A stretch of DNA of 64,000 nucleotides from Catenulispora acidiphila DSM 44928 (GTDB lineage Bacteria; Actinomycetota; Actinomycetes; Streptomycetales; Catenulisporaceae), in the NCBI RefSeq assembly GCF_000024025.1, contig NC_013131.1, forward strand, positions 9,404,229 to 9,468,228, written 5' to 3'. Below the pieces are notes generated by a model. That model had not been told where the DNA came from. It did no database searches and saw only the letters and a program-made list of their open reading frames with translations. Shown here piece after piece: positions 33,499 to 42,047 of the stretch. How positions within the stretch are numbered: the stretch's first letter is position 1; the number at the start of each line of letters is the position of its first letter. Made by a program: the position numbers and the translations under genes.

Positions 33499-34227
33499 AT
33501 GCCCAGTAGCCAGAAGCGTCTCATCGCCGCCTGTGACGGCGCCACCAAAGGTAATCCCGGTCCGTCGGCGTGGGCCTGGGTTCTGGCTGACGCGGATGGG
33601 AAGGTTCTGCGCTGGCGTTCGGGTCCGTTGGGGCATGCGACCAACAACATCGCTGAGCTGACCGCGCTGCGGGAGCTGCTGGTGGAGGTTGGTCCGGGCG
33701 CGCAGGTCGAAGCTCGGCTGGATTCGCAGTACACGATCAACGCTGTGACCAAGTGGCTTCCCTCGTGGAAGAAGAACGGGTGGCTGACCGCGAGCAAGAA
33801 GCCGGTGGCCAATGCCGACCTGATCCGCGAGATCGATGCCCTGCTGGCCACCCGCGACGTCGCTTTCGTCCATGTCGCGGCGCACCAGGTCAACGGCGAT
33901 CCCTACAACGACCTCGCCGACCGCGCCGCGAGTGCCAGCGCGATCAGTCAGCAGGCGCTGGAGGGCACGGACGCCGCGCAGGTTCCGGGGACGCCGGACC
34001 GGCCCGCCGGGAGCGGACGCTCCGGTGGTGGCCGTTCCGGTGGTAGCAGCGCTGCGGGCAGCTCCGGTGGCGGCAGCAAGAGCAACGGCACCGACACCAA
34101 GCCGAAGAAAGCCTTCACCATCCAGGCGAAGTTCGCGGGCACCTGCTCCTGCGGCAAGGGTTACGACGCCGGCGAGAAGATCACGAAGCTCGACTCCGGG
34201 AAATGGGGGCATCCGGCCTGCGCGTGA
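33499..34227 (+). CDS. Ribonuclease HI with C-terminal zinc ribbon
   Basis: A 242-residue protein. The N-terminal ~150 residues are an RNase H fold with the catalytic carboxylates Asp13 (CDGATKGNPG), Glu53 (NIAELTALRELL), Asp75 (ARLDSQYTIN) and Asp near 140 (YNDLADRAA), plus the AHQVNGDPYN loop. It should cut RNA in RNA-DNA hybrids. A Gly/Ser linker joins a C-terminal module with Cys-Ser-Cys-Gly and a final WGHPAC, a small zinc ribbon that may bind nucleic acid. Many actinobacterial RNases HI carry a different C-terminal extension, such as a CobC phosphatase. An 8-bp G-rich repeat begins 6 bp after the stop. Confidence 0.88.
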   Translation: MPSSQKRLIAACDGATKGNPGPSAWAWVLADADGKVLRWRSGPLGHATNNIAELTALRELLVEVGPGAQVEARLDSQYTINAVTKWLPSWKKNGWLTASKKPVANADLIREIDALLATRDVAFVHVAAHQVNGDPYNDLADRAASASAISQQALEGTDAAQVPGTPDRPAGSGRSGGGRSGGSSAAGSSGGGSKSNGTDTKPKKAFTIQAKFAGTCSCGKGYDAGEKITKLDSGKWGHPACA

Positions 34228-34232
34228 CCAGG

Positions 34233-34330
34233 TAGCGGGGCAGCGGGGCAGCGGGGCAGCGGGGCAGCGGGGCAGCGGGGCAGCGGGGCAGCGGGGCAGC
34301 GGGGCAGCGGGGCAGCGGGGCAGCGGGGCA
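34233..34330 (+). repeat. 8-bp G-rich tandem repeat (CAGCGGGG x 11)
   Basis: Eleven exact copies of CAGCGGGG at 34241-34328, preceded by one TAGCGGGG and followed by an A run. The G4 runs with 4-nt spacers lie on the coding strand directly after the RNase H stop and can form a G-quadruplex. Confidence 0.97.
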
Positions 34331-34490
34331 AAAAATAGCTGCCGCGCCCCCGACCGCCTACCCAGGGCGCGCAATCTACATACAGCTGCGGGCTCCCGAC
34401 CGCCCAGCCGAGGCGCGCGCGATCCACTAGCTCGCCCCGCGCGACGGCATCCGATCTTCCGATCAACCGCCCCGCATCCTTCCCCAACGC

Positions 34491-34524
34491 CGACGGCGGC
34501 CGAGGAAACCCCCGACCGCCGTCG
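34491..34524 (-). terminator. Terminator of the EccC/EssC gene
   Basis: Arms CGACGGCGG (34491-34499) and CCGCCGTCG (34516-34524) around a 16-nt loop, about 60 bp beyond the stop. The stretch 34331-34582 is otherwise gene-free, with a short ACCTACCG repeat at 34538-34560. Confidence 0.6.
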
Positions 34525-34582
34525 CCGAACCGCAGATCTACCGACCTACCGACCTACCGATCCACAAACCACCCACCCCGCG

Positions 34583-37500
34583 CTACTCCGCAGGAACCTG
34601 CACCGTCCGGATCTCGCCGTCGCCGAGGTGCAGCAGCGCGCGGCCGGCCTGGATCTGGCCGCCGACCTGGCTGCGGCTGATGCGGACGCCGATCAGGTCG
34701 CCGTCCATCGGGGACTGGGGGGACAGCAGGGCGCCGCGGCGGGCTCGGCGGGCGTCGACGTGCCAGCCGCTGAAGCCGCTGTTCAGGTCTTCGGCGCCGC
34801 CGGCCAGGACCAGGGCCTGGCCGCGGTCGCCGCCCATGTTGATGATGTCGCGGAAGACCTGGCTGGCGGGGGCGTCCTTGAGCATCTCGGCGTCGTCGAG
34901 GAGGACCGCCACCGGGTGGCCGCCGGCGGCGTCGAGGGCGGCGCGCAGGTCGGCCTCGGCCAGGTCGGCGTTCTCGAAGACGGCCAGGACGCCGCGTTCG
35001 CCGGCCATCTTGCGCAGCGGCGAGTTGCGCGGGGCGACCAGGATGACCTGCGAGCCCTGGACCACCAGGGTGCGGGCCATCATCATCAGCATCGTGGAGC
35101 GGCCGGACTTCGGCGGGCCGGCGATGACGAACGAGGGCACGCCGTCGCCGAGGTCCGGTCCGGCGCCGATCAGCTCGTCGCCGCCGACGCCGGCCATCGC
35201 CCACAGCGGACGGCCCTGCGAGGCCTCGTCGCGCAGCTCCCAGGCCTCGGCCAGCGAGATGCGGGCCGGCAGCACGTCGACCCGGAAGGGCCGGCGGGCC
35301 CGCGGGATCTGCGCGTCGCGGGCCTTGGCCTGCTCGGCGATCGCCGCCAGCGCCGCGGCCTGCGCCTGGCCGGCGCCGTCCGCGGTCAGCATCGCGACCT
35401 GGGTCTCCAGGCCGGACTCGGCGCGGAAGGCGCGCCCGGTCGGCATCTCGTCGGGGATCTTGCGCGGGTGCAGCCCGATGAGTCCGAAGTCGGACTTGTC
35501 GGGGAGCCGGAAGGAGAGCTTGTCCTCGGTCAGGGAGGCGATGCGGCCGCTGAGCACCAGGCGGTCGCCGGTCATGATGACGTGCACGCCGGCGCCCTGG
35601 CCCTCGCGCATGATCTTCATGATCTGGTCGGTCAGCGCGCCGCCGTCGATCTCCCCGAGCGAGCCCAGGAACCCGTCCCAGCGGTCCAGGAACACCACGA
35701 TGTGCGGCATCTTCTGGTCCGGCGGCACCGACATGCGCTGCTCGACGATCCCGGCGAAGCCCTGCGCCGACAGCTTCTCCTGCCGGTCGGCGATCTCCTG
35801 GTTCAGCCGGTTGATCAGCCGGATGGCCCGCTCGGACTGCTGCCGCTGCACCACCGCGCCGCAGTGCGGCAGCGCCGTCAGCGGCAGCAGCGCGCCGGAG
35901 CCGCAGTCGATGCCGTAGATGTGCACGTCGGCCGCGGTCTGGGTGAGCGCGATCGCCCCGGCCATCGTGCGCAGCACCTGCGAGCGCCCCGAACGCGGCG
36001 CGCCGGCGATGAGCATGTGGCCCAGCGAGGCGAAGTCCAGCACCGCCGCGCGCCGCGCCTGCAGCGAGGGCAGGTCGTCGATGCCCCACGGGATCGGCGC
36101 CAGGTCGTGCCCGCCGTGCCGGCGCACCGGCGGCACGTCCGAGAGCAGCACCGTGTCCTGCAGCGCCGGCAGCCACGGCGAGTGCTGCGGCGGGATCTGC
36201 ATCGCCGCGTTCGCCTCGCGGATCGCGTCGACCAGCACCTTCAGGTCGGTGATCTCCGCGTCCGTCTCGACCTTCGGGCCCTCGGGCTTCTTCGGCGGCG
36301 CGGCGGCCAGGCCCGGCCAGTCCAGCCGGGTGCTCCACACCGAGGACTGCGACACCACGTTGGCGCCGGGGCGCCGCCCGCCGACGCGTCCGGCCTGGAA
36401 CGGCACCAGGGAGTTGGCGCCGAGCCGGACGTAGGCGCGGCCGGGCGTGGACTTGGAGATGAACCCGGCCGACGGGTCGTCGATGACGTCCGTCGACTCG
36501 TTGCCGTCGGTCACGCGCAGCGCGATCCGCAGGTTGGTGTTCGCCCGGATCTCCGGCGAGACCACGCCCGAGGGGCGCTGCGTGGCCAGCAGCAGGTGGA
36601 TGCCCAGCGAGCGGCCCCGCTGGGCGACGTTCACCAGACCGGTGACGAAGTCCGGCAGCTCGCGCACCATCGAGGCGAACTCGTCGATCACGATCAGCAG
36701 CCGGGGCATCGGCGCCAGGTGCGTGTTCTTCTTCCGGATGTCTCCGAAGTCTTCGATGTCCTTGGCGCCGGCCTCGGCCAGGATGTGCTCCCGCCGCTTC
36801 AGCTCGGCGCCCAGCGACTCCAGGGCGCGCTCGACCAGGTGGTTGTCCAGGTCGGTGACCATACCCACGGTGTGCGGCAGCTGGACACAGTCCTTGAACG
36901 CCGAACCGCCCTTGTAGTCCACGAGCACGAAGGTCATCGCGGTCGGCTTGTTCGCCACCGCCAGCGAGGCCACGATCGTCTGCAGCAGCTCTGACTTGCC
37001 GGCACCGGTGGTACCGGCGATCAGACCGTGCGGACCATCGCGGCGGATGTCGATCCCGAACGGTCCGTCGAAGGACTCGCCCAGCATCGCCATCGTGGTC
37101 TCGCCGCCCATGGTCCAGCGCGCCGCGATGGCCTGGCTCGTCGGCGGCTCCAGCCCCAGCACGTCCAGCAGACGCGAGGAGTTGGGGATGCCGCTGGCCT
37201 CCTCGTTGCCGGAGACGTCGCGCACCGCGGCCAGCCCGCGCACCAGGCGCTGGCACCACACCGGCGACACCGCGTCCGGCCGGATGCCGCGCTGCATGTC
37301 CTTGCCGACCTGCTGCACGCGCAGGCCCTCGGGCTCGACGACCACGATCGCCTGGCACTCGCCGGGCAGGAAGCGGTCCTCGCCGTCCAGGCAGATGGAC
37401 CGGATGCCGACCGCCGGGCCCTGCTGCAGGATCTGGATCATGCCGGGCATCGAGCGCAGGCGGCGCGAGCCGTCCAGGATCACCACGATGTCCGGGTCCT

Positions 37501-38980
37501 TGAAGGCGACCTGCTCGGTCGGGCTGCTGGCCCGGGCCATCTGCTCCTTCATGCGGAAGCTCAGCTGCTGGCCGAGCTCGGCGATGCGCTGCGCCACGGT
37601 CTCGGCGTCGGTGCCGATCAGGGCGCTGGCGTTCTGCCCGGAGCCCGGCCGCAGGTGCGGCAGCCACCGCATCCATTCCCAGTCCTGCTGGGCGTGGGAG
37701 TCGGTGAGCAGCACGAACTGCACGTCGTCCGGGCTGGACAGGGCAGCGGTCTGCGCCACCAGCCAGCGCGCCAGGGCCCGCGGGGTGCCGGCCGGACCGG
37801 CCACGCCGATCACGCCGCGCTCCTTCAGCGGGATGGTCACCGGCGCCTCCGGGACGGTCCAGGCGACGTTGCGCCGGTGCTCGTCCTGCTCCGGGTCCTC
37901 CAGCACGACCTCGGAGTCCTGGTCCAGGGTCCCCACCCGTAGCAGCAGGTGGTCGGTGTCGCGGCGGCGCCGCTCCCAGAGCCGCTGGCGCGGGCCGATG
38001 CCGATGTCCAGCAGCGTCGCCGGGTCCGGGCTCTCCTGGCGCCGGGCGTTGCGCTCCAGCGTCAGGGCCTCGCGGGCTTCGCTCTCGATCCGGGCCTTCT
38101 TGGCCTCGTAGTCGGCGACCTGCTGGGCGAAGGTCTTCTTGCCGGTCTTGCGGTCCTGGAAGAAGTTGCCCAGCATCATCATCGGCGACATGCCCGCCAT
38201 CAGCAGGTACGTCATCCGGTTCATGACCACGGCCATGACCACCGCGGCCATCATCGGCATGATCATCATCACGATCGGGAACGGCCGCTTGTGCTCGTCC
38301 TTGACCGGCGTCGGCAGCCGGAACCGGGTCTTGCGCTCCGGCGGCAGGATCCGCGGCGGCCGGTTGTAGTCCAGGAACGCGCCGTCCTCCGACGGGGTCA
38401 GCGCGGCGTCCGGCGGCGTGAAGTATCCGACCTCGAGGATGGTCGTGCCGATCACGACCTGTTCCCCCGGCTTCCACTCGGCCTCCCCGGCCAGCGGCTG
38501 CTTCTCCAGCGTCGCGGCCACGCCCTCGTACGGGGCCACGCGGATCACACCTCTGACGTCCAGGCTGACGCGCAGCGCGAAGTCGGGTATGCCGGGATCG
38601 TCGATCTTCACACGGTTGCGCCGGGACCGGCCGATGTCGGCGTAACCGGGGTTTATTCGGTGCACGCCGCCGGCGTCGGGTCCGCCGGCGACCCGGACCT
38701 CGACTGTGCCGTAGGGCTCCGCGGGCAGACAGCCCGAGGGATTGTGGAGGGAAACCACTGAGCCCTCACGCAAAGGTGAGGACGCCAAAGAGTGGCGTTG
38801 GTCCACGAGATTGCCGTCCACGAACAGGAGGGGTGGTGACCCCGGGTTCTGACCCTGCGCCCCCAGCATTCGACCCAACTGGTCCGCGACCTGTGGGATC
38901 GATGACTCCCCGTCCGCGTCCAGCAGTGCGTCCATCCAGGAGCCCTGGACAGGATCCACCACCGTCAACGTCATACGCAT
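34583..38980 (-). CDS. Type VII secretion ATPase, EccC/EssC family
   Basis: A 1465-residue membrane ATPase. The N-terminal ~200 residues contain two beta-rich domains resembling the FHA region of firmicute EssC (YADIGRSRRNRVKIDDPGIP). Two transmembrane helices follow (about 231-275, Met-rich). Three FtsK-type ATPase domains come next. Domain 1 has an intact P-loop GTTGAGKS near 657 and Walker B RLLIVIDEFAS near 763. Domains 2 (GAPRSGRS, near 997) and 3 (GPPKSGRS, near 1290) have Arg in place of the P-loop Lys, as in many EccC/EssC proteins. The family drives export of WXG100 substrates. No EsxA/B, EccB, EccD, EccE or mycosin gene is in the window. The ATG at 38980 starts the conserved frame; the open frame upstream is not coding-like. 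Confidence 0.9.
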   Translation of the reverse strand: MRMTLTVVDPVQGSWMDALLDADGESSIPQVADQLGRMLGAQGQNPGSPPLLFVDGNLVDQRHSLASSPLREGSVVSLHNPSGCLPAEPYGTVEVRVAGGPDAGGVHRINPGYADIGRSRRNRVKIDDPGIPDFALRVSLDVRGVIRVAPYEGVAATLEKQPLAGEAEWKPGEQVVIGTTILEVGYFTPPDAALTPSEDGAFLDYNRPPRILPPERKTRFRLPTPVKDEHKRPFPIVMMIMPMMAAVVMAVVMNRMTYLLMAGMSPMMMLGNFFQDRKTGKKTFAQQVADYEAKKARIESEAREALTLERNARRQESPDPATLLDIGIGPRQRLWERRRRDTDHLLLRVGTLDQDSEVVLEDPEQDEHRRNVAWTVPEAPVTIPLKERGVIGVAGPAGTPRALARWLVAQTAALSSPDDVQFVLLTDSHAQQDWEWMRWLPHLRPGSGQNASALIGTDAETVAQRIAELGQQLSFRMKEQMARASSPTEQVAFKDPDIVVILDGSRRLRSMPGMIQILQQGPAVGIRSICLDGEDRFLPGECQAIVVVEPEGLRVQQVGKDMQRGIRPDAVSPVWCQRLVRGLAAVRDVSGNEEASGIPNSSRLLDVLGLEPPTSQAIAARWTMGGETTMAMLGESFDGPFGIDIRRDGPHGLIAGTTGAGKSELLQTIVASLAVANKPTAMTFVLVDYKGGSAFKDCVQLPHTVGMVTDLDNHLVERALESLGAELKRREHILAEAGAKDIEDFGDIRKKNTHLAPMPRLLIVIDEFASMVRELPDFVTGLVNVAQRGRSLGIHLLLATQRPSGVVSPEIRANTNLRIALRVTDGNESTDVIDDPSAGFISKSTPGRAYVRLGANSLVPFQAGRVGGRRPGANVVSQSSVWSTRLDWPGLAAAPPKKPEGPKVETDAEITDLKVLVDAIREANAAMQIPPQHSPWLPALQDTVLLSDVPPVRRHGGHDLAPIPWGIDDLPSLQARRAAVLDFASLGHMLIAGAPRSGRSQVLRTMAGAIALTQTAADVHIYGIDCGSGALLPLTALPHCGAVVQRQQSERAIRLINRLNQEIADRQEKLSAQGFAGIVEQRMSVPPDQKMPHIVVFLDRWDGFLGSLGEIDGGALTDQIMKIMREGQGAGVHVIMTGDRLVLSGRIASLTEDKLSFRLPDKSDFGLIGLHPRKIPDEMPTGRAFRAESGLETQVAMLTADGAGQAQAAALAAIAEQAKARDAQIPRARRPFRVDVLPARISLAEAWELRDEASQGRPLWAMAGVGGDELIGAGPDLGDGVPSFVIAGPPKSGRSTMLMMMARTLVVQGSQVILVAPRNSPLRKMAGERGVLAVFENADLAEADLRAALDAAGGHPVAVLLDDAEMLKDAPASQVFRDIINMGGDRGQALVLAGGAEDLNSGFSGWHVDARRARRGALLSPQSPMDGDLIGVRISRSQVGGQIQAGRALLHLGDGEIRTVQVPAE

Positions 38981-39112
38981 GACTCGGAAGTCTACGGCCA
39001 GCCGCCTCAGGGGATAAGGTCCGCCCTGACAAGCGCGAATCGGCGACCGGGACCCCTGGTTGGGCCCGGCGCGGACACGGCCGGGGCGATGACCGGCCGA
39101 CGAGGAGGCCGC

Positions 39113-39841
39113 ATGGACGTGGGCGTGGCGATCGCCCTGGTCGCAGCGTTGTGCGGACCGGCGCTGGCGCGCGGGGCGTATCAGATGTCGGTCGACGCCG
39201 GCACACCCGCGCGCTACCGCTGCGGACACTGCGGTCAGCGCCTCCCCGGCGGCGGGCTCCGGTTCGCGCTGTGGGCAGGACACTGCGATCAGTGCCGGGA
39301 ACGGCTGGGTCCCCGCGTCTGGCTCGTCGCCGCCGTCGCCGCGGTCGGCGGCTTCGCGGTCGGACACCGGCTGGGGAGCGACGCCGCGACGCCGGCGTTC
39401 CTGGCGTTCGTGCTGGGCTGCGTCCTGCTGGCCTTCATCGACCTGGCGGTGCGCCGGCTGCCGGACCAGCTGACCGCGCCGCTGGCGGTGCTCGGACTGG
39501 TGGGCTTGAGTACCGCGGCTTATCTGGGCCGCGACATGGGCCTGCTCTACAGAGGGCTGACAGCGGCGGCGCTGGCCGGCGGCCTCTTCCTCGCGCTGGC
39601 CTGGATCCGGCCGGACGGCGAGGGGATGGGACTCGGCGACGCCAAGCTGGCCGCCGTGCTCGGGCTGTTCCTGGGCTACCTCGGCTGGAGCGATCTGGTG
39701 CTCGGCATGTTCGCCGGGACGTTCTCGGCGGCGGTGTTCGCGCTCGTCATGCTGCGGACCGGCCGGATGGACCGGAAGTCCGCGCTGACCTACGGGCCGT
39801 TCCTGATCCTCGGGGCGGTCCTCGCGGTGCTCGTGGGCTGA
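39113..39841 (+). CDS. Prepilin peptidase, A24 type
   Basis: A 242-residue polytopic aspartic protease. The N-terminal loop carries four cysteines (CGHCGQ and CDQC), the zinc-binding module of bifunctional PilD-type enzymes. The catalytic aspartates lie in LLAFIDLAVRRLPDQ (near 105) and EGMGLGDAKLAAVLG (near 170). Its role would be to cleave type IV pilin or pseudopilin leaders. GAGGAGG lies 6 nt before the ATG at 39113. It is divergent from the EccC/EssC gene, and no pilus gene is in the window. Confidence 0.9.
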   Translation: MDVGVAIALVAALCGPALARGAYQMSVDAGTPARYRCGHCGQRLPGGGLRFALWAGHCDQCRERLGPRVWLVAAVAAVGGFAVGHRLGSDAATPAFLAFVLGCVLLAFIDLAVRRLPDQLTAPLAVLGLVGLSTAAYLGRDMGLLYRGLTAAALAGGLFLALAWIRPDGEGMGLGDAKLAAVLGLFLGYLGWSDLVLGMFAGTFSAAVFALVMLRTGRMDRKSALTYGPFLILGAVLAVLVG

Positions 39842-39895
39842 GTCACCCGCGTCAGCCGCGTCACCCGCGTGGCCGCCGCGGCCGGACAGGCCGAA

Positions 39896-39920
39896 GGCCG
39901 CCCACCGAGGGTGAGCGGCC
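39896..39920. terminator. Bidirectional hairpin between prepilin peptidase and lipoprotein genes
   Basis: GGCCGC (39896-39901) and CACC pair with GGTG and GCGGCC (39915-39920), with one C/A mismatch and a 3-nt loop. Confidence 0.65.
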
Positions 39921-39968
39921 TGTCATCACACGAACGCCGCCAGCGCCGCGGCTGCGGCACGGTGTGCC

Positions 39969-40511
39969 TCAGCTCGTGGTGGACGGCTGGAACTGCTGGT
40001 AGATCCCGGTGTTCGCCTCGGTCGAGGCGGCCACGGAGATCGAGCCGCCGCCGGCGAAGCTCAGCGCCACCGGCGTGTTGTGGCCCGGGACCGAGCCGGA
40101 GTTGGCGAGCACCATCTTCGGGCCGTTCGGCGCGGCCAGGTTCAGCGCCGAGTGCGCGCCGAGGTCCAGGCTGCCGCCGGTGACGGGCACGGACTTGCCG
40201 TTCACGGTCACGCCGGACAGCGTGGCCGGCTGGTCGCCGTTGTTGACCACGGTCCCGGTCACCTGGGCGGTGCCGGTGGCCGGGTCCACGACCACGACCA
40301 TGTCCAGGGCCTGGACGGTCCCGTTCGACCCGGCGGCGAAGTTCGGCCGGATCTGCAGAGTCGCGGCGCCGTCGCCGGCGGCGCAGCCGGTCGCGACCGC
40401 TGCGGTGCCGGCGGCTGCGGCGATGATGAGGGCGAACCGCGGAGAGAACAGCGCCGCGGAGCGGCTCCTCAACGGGTGGCGGTGGGAGACGGGCGGGGGA
40501 GTGCTCTTCAC
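39969..40511 (-). CDS. Lipoprotein, DUF461-like beta-sandwich
   Basis: A 180-residue exported protein. A basic start and hydrophobic core (FALIIAAAAGTAAVATGC) form a lipoprotein signal with the lipid Cys near residue 43. The mature part is beta-rich (VQALDMVVVVDPATGTAQVTGTVVNNGDQPATLSGVTVNG), the pattern of actinobacterial lipoproteins related to the copper-chaperone PCuAC fold. The Met/His metal motif of true PCuAC is not evident. The start is a GTG at 40511 with AGGAG 12 nt upstream. Confidence 0.75.
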   Translation of the reverse strand: MKSTPPPVSHRHPLRSRSAALFSPRFALIIAAAAGTAAVATGCAAGDGAATLQIRPNFAAGSNGTVQALDMVVVVDPATGTAQVTGTVVNNGDQPATLSGVTVNGKSVPVTGGSLDLGAHSALNLAAPNGPKMVLANSGSVPGHNTPVALSFAGGGSISVAASTEANTGIYQQFQPSTTS

Positions 40512-40798
40512 GGCGGAACACGGCTCCTAGACGGTCCAACTGGCTCACGGGCCGCCGCCGGTGTCGATCGCGGTGCTGCCGGGCGTCGTCACCGATTCGT
40601 GCGACTTCCCGACCACCCGATGAAACGGCGGCTCGGGGCCCAGTCTAAAAGGGCCTCAGATCAGCTCTGGGCCCGGGGCCCGATCCACCGGCGTGATGTT
40701 CGCTACGCGCCCCGGCCGCGGGCACGCCGCAGACGGTCTCGGCACTGCCGTGTCAGCACCGTGCCGCGGGCGCGCCGGAGCGGCCCGCCGCACGTGAG

Positions 40799-40825
40799 CG
40801 GCGGCGGTGCCGGGCACCGCCGCCG
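40799..40825 (-). terminator. Hairpin terminator after the 92-residue gene
   Basis: Perfect 12-bp arms CGGCGGCGGTGC (40799-40810) and GCACCGCCGCCG (40814-40825) with a CGG loop, 9 bp past the stop at 40834. The gap 40549-40798 has no gene. Confidence 0.7.
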
Positions 40826-40833
40826 AGGTCACA

Positions 40834-41112
40834 TCACCAGAAGACGAGGAAACCCAGCGCGCGCCCGACGCGCCGGCCGAGCCCGGACAGCGCCCGGAGC
40901 GGCCACGTCAGCACGGACCAGGCCTTCGCACGGGCCTTGGCCCGTGCTACCTCCCGCCGGTAGGCCCGCACCTCGGCGTCGAGGGCGGAGATGTCGTCGG
41001 GGACGATCACGACCTGGAAGCCGCCGTCGCCGCCCGGATCGCCGAAGGAGCCGTACGAAGGATCACCGTTGTCGCGGCCTGGACTGTTCACCAGTGTCTG
41101 CACCCACCCCAC
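40834..41112 (-). CDS. Hypothetical 92-residue protein
   Basis: A small protein with a Gly/Asp-rich start (PGRDNGDPSYGSFGDPGGDGG), a beta strand (FQVVIVPDD) and a helix (ISALDAEVRAYRREVARAKARAKAW). A basic, hydrophobic C-terminus (TWPLRALSGLGRRVGRALGFLVFW) may contact the membrane. The start is GTG. The terminator-like hairpin directly behind it supports a real gene. No family was recognised. Confidence 0.5.
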   Translation of the reverse strand: MGWVQTLVNSPGRDNGDPSYGSFGDPGGDGGFQVVIVPDDISALDAEVRAYRREVARAKARAKAWSVLTWPLRALSGLGRRVGRALGFLVFW

Positions 41113-41260
41113 GCGTCGTCGTCGGGAGCCGTAGCGTCATTGTGCGCTTTGCAGAGCGTTGTGCCCAGACAGGAGGGGCTTGTAATCCCGCTGGGATTCC
41201 CCGATTTTCCGGCAGTCCCGCGCTCGGTATCGCTCGGGATCGATCAAGATCGACCGTCGG

Positions 41261-41284
41261 GCCGCCACGGCGGCGAAAGCCGCC
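41261..41284. promoter_or_regulatory. Two mutually exclusive hairpins upstream of carD
   Basis: GCCGCC (41261-41266), GGCGGC (41269-41274) and GCCGCC (41279-41284): the middle element can pair with either flank, the second pairing closing on a GAAA tetraloop. The rest of the 41113-41424 gap holds no gene; a GGGGG/CCCCC hairpin lies near 41321-41340. Confidence 0.4.
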
Positions 41285-41367
41285 GGCCGAAGGCGATTCA
41301 CCTGCACGAGCACGGAACAGGGGGGTTTGTCAAGCCCCCACGGGTGCGCTGACCTGCGCAAACGGTC

Positions 41368-41396
41368 TTCAGAACGAGCGTACGGCGTGGTATCCT
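41368..41396 (+). promoter_or_regulatory. Candidate carD promoter
   Basis: -35 TTCAGA (41368-41373), 17 bp, -10 TATCCT (41391-41396), giving a start about 22 nt before the ATG at 41425. Confidence 0.45.
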
Positions 41397-41424
41397 GGAG
41401 AGCCACGGAAGGGGCACTTATCAC

Positions 41425-41907
41425 ATGACGTTCAAAGTTGGCGAGACCGTGGTCTATCCCCATCACGGGGCCGCGCTCATCGAGGATATCGAGATCCGCG
41501 TGATCAAGGGCGAGCCGAAGGAATACCTCGTGCTCAAGGTGGCACAGGGTGATCTGACCGTACGCGTGCCCTCAGAGAAGGCGGAGTACGTCGGCGTGCG
41601 CGACGTCGTCGACCAAGGCGGCCTGGAGCGGGTCTTCGACGTGCTGCGCGCGCCGCACACCGAAGAGCCGACCAACTGGTCGCGCCGCTACAAGGCGAAC
41701 ATCGAGAAGATCCAGTCCGGCGACGTCATCAAGGTGGCCGAGGTGGTGCGCGACCTGTGGCGCCGCGACCGCGACCGCGGGCTGTCGGCCGGCGAGAAGC
41801 GGATGCTGGCCAAGGCCCGGCAGATCCTGGTCAGCGAGCTGGCGCTGGCGGAGGCCACGAACGAGGACAAGGCCGACGCCATCCTCGACGAGGTCCTCGC
41901 CTCCTAG
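41425..41907 (+). CDS. carD: CarD family transcriptional regulator
   Basis: A 160-residue RNA polymerase-binding protein that stabilises open promoter complexes (known from mycobacteria). The N-terminal Tudor-like RNAP-interaction domain has [21 protein letters not shown] and [30 protein letters not shown]. The C-terminal helical DNA-binding domain has [17 protein letters not shown], the conserved tryptophan in [29 protein letters not shown], and [26 protein letters not shown] precedes the ATG. It lies before ispD-ispF, an order common to actinobacteria. Confidence 0.97.
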   Translation: MTFKVGETVVYPHHGAALIEDIEIRVIKGEPKEYLVLKVAQGDLTVRVPSEKAEYVGVRDVVDQGGLERVFDVLRAPHTEEPTNWSRRYKANIEKIQSGDVIKVAEVVRDLWRRDRDRGLSAGEKRMLAKARQILVSELALAEATNEDKADAILDEVLAS

Positions 41908-42047
41908 AAGTCCGCGTTCGCAACGTCCTTGTCCGCCGATTGTTGACGGACACCGCGTTGTGATCAGGCTTCGTCTCTTTTCAGTGTGAGCACGCCATCC
42001 GGCCCCCGCGGCAGCAGCCGCCGGGGTCGGCGGCTTGTTGTACGCTA

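Noticed and set aside
39001..39367. N-terminal extension of the EccC/EssC frame to 39367
   Set aside because: The added 129 residues overlap the prepilin peptidase gene antisense and do not look coding; the ATG at 38980 begins the conserved protein.
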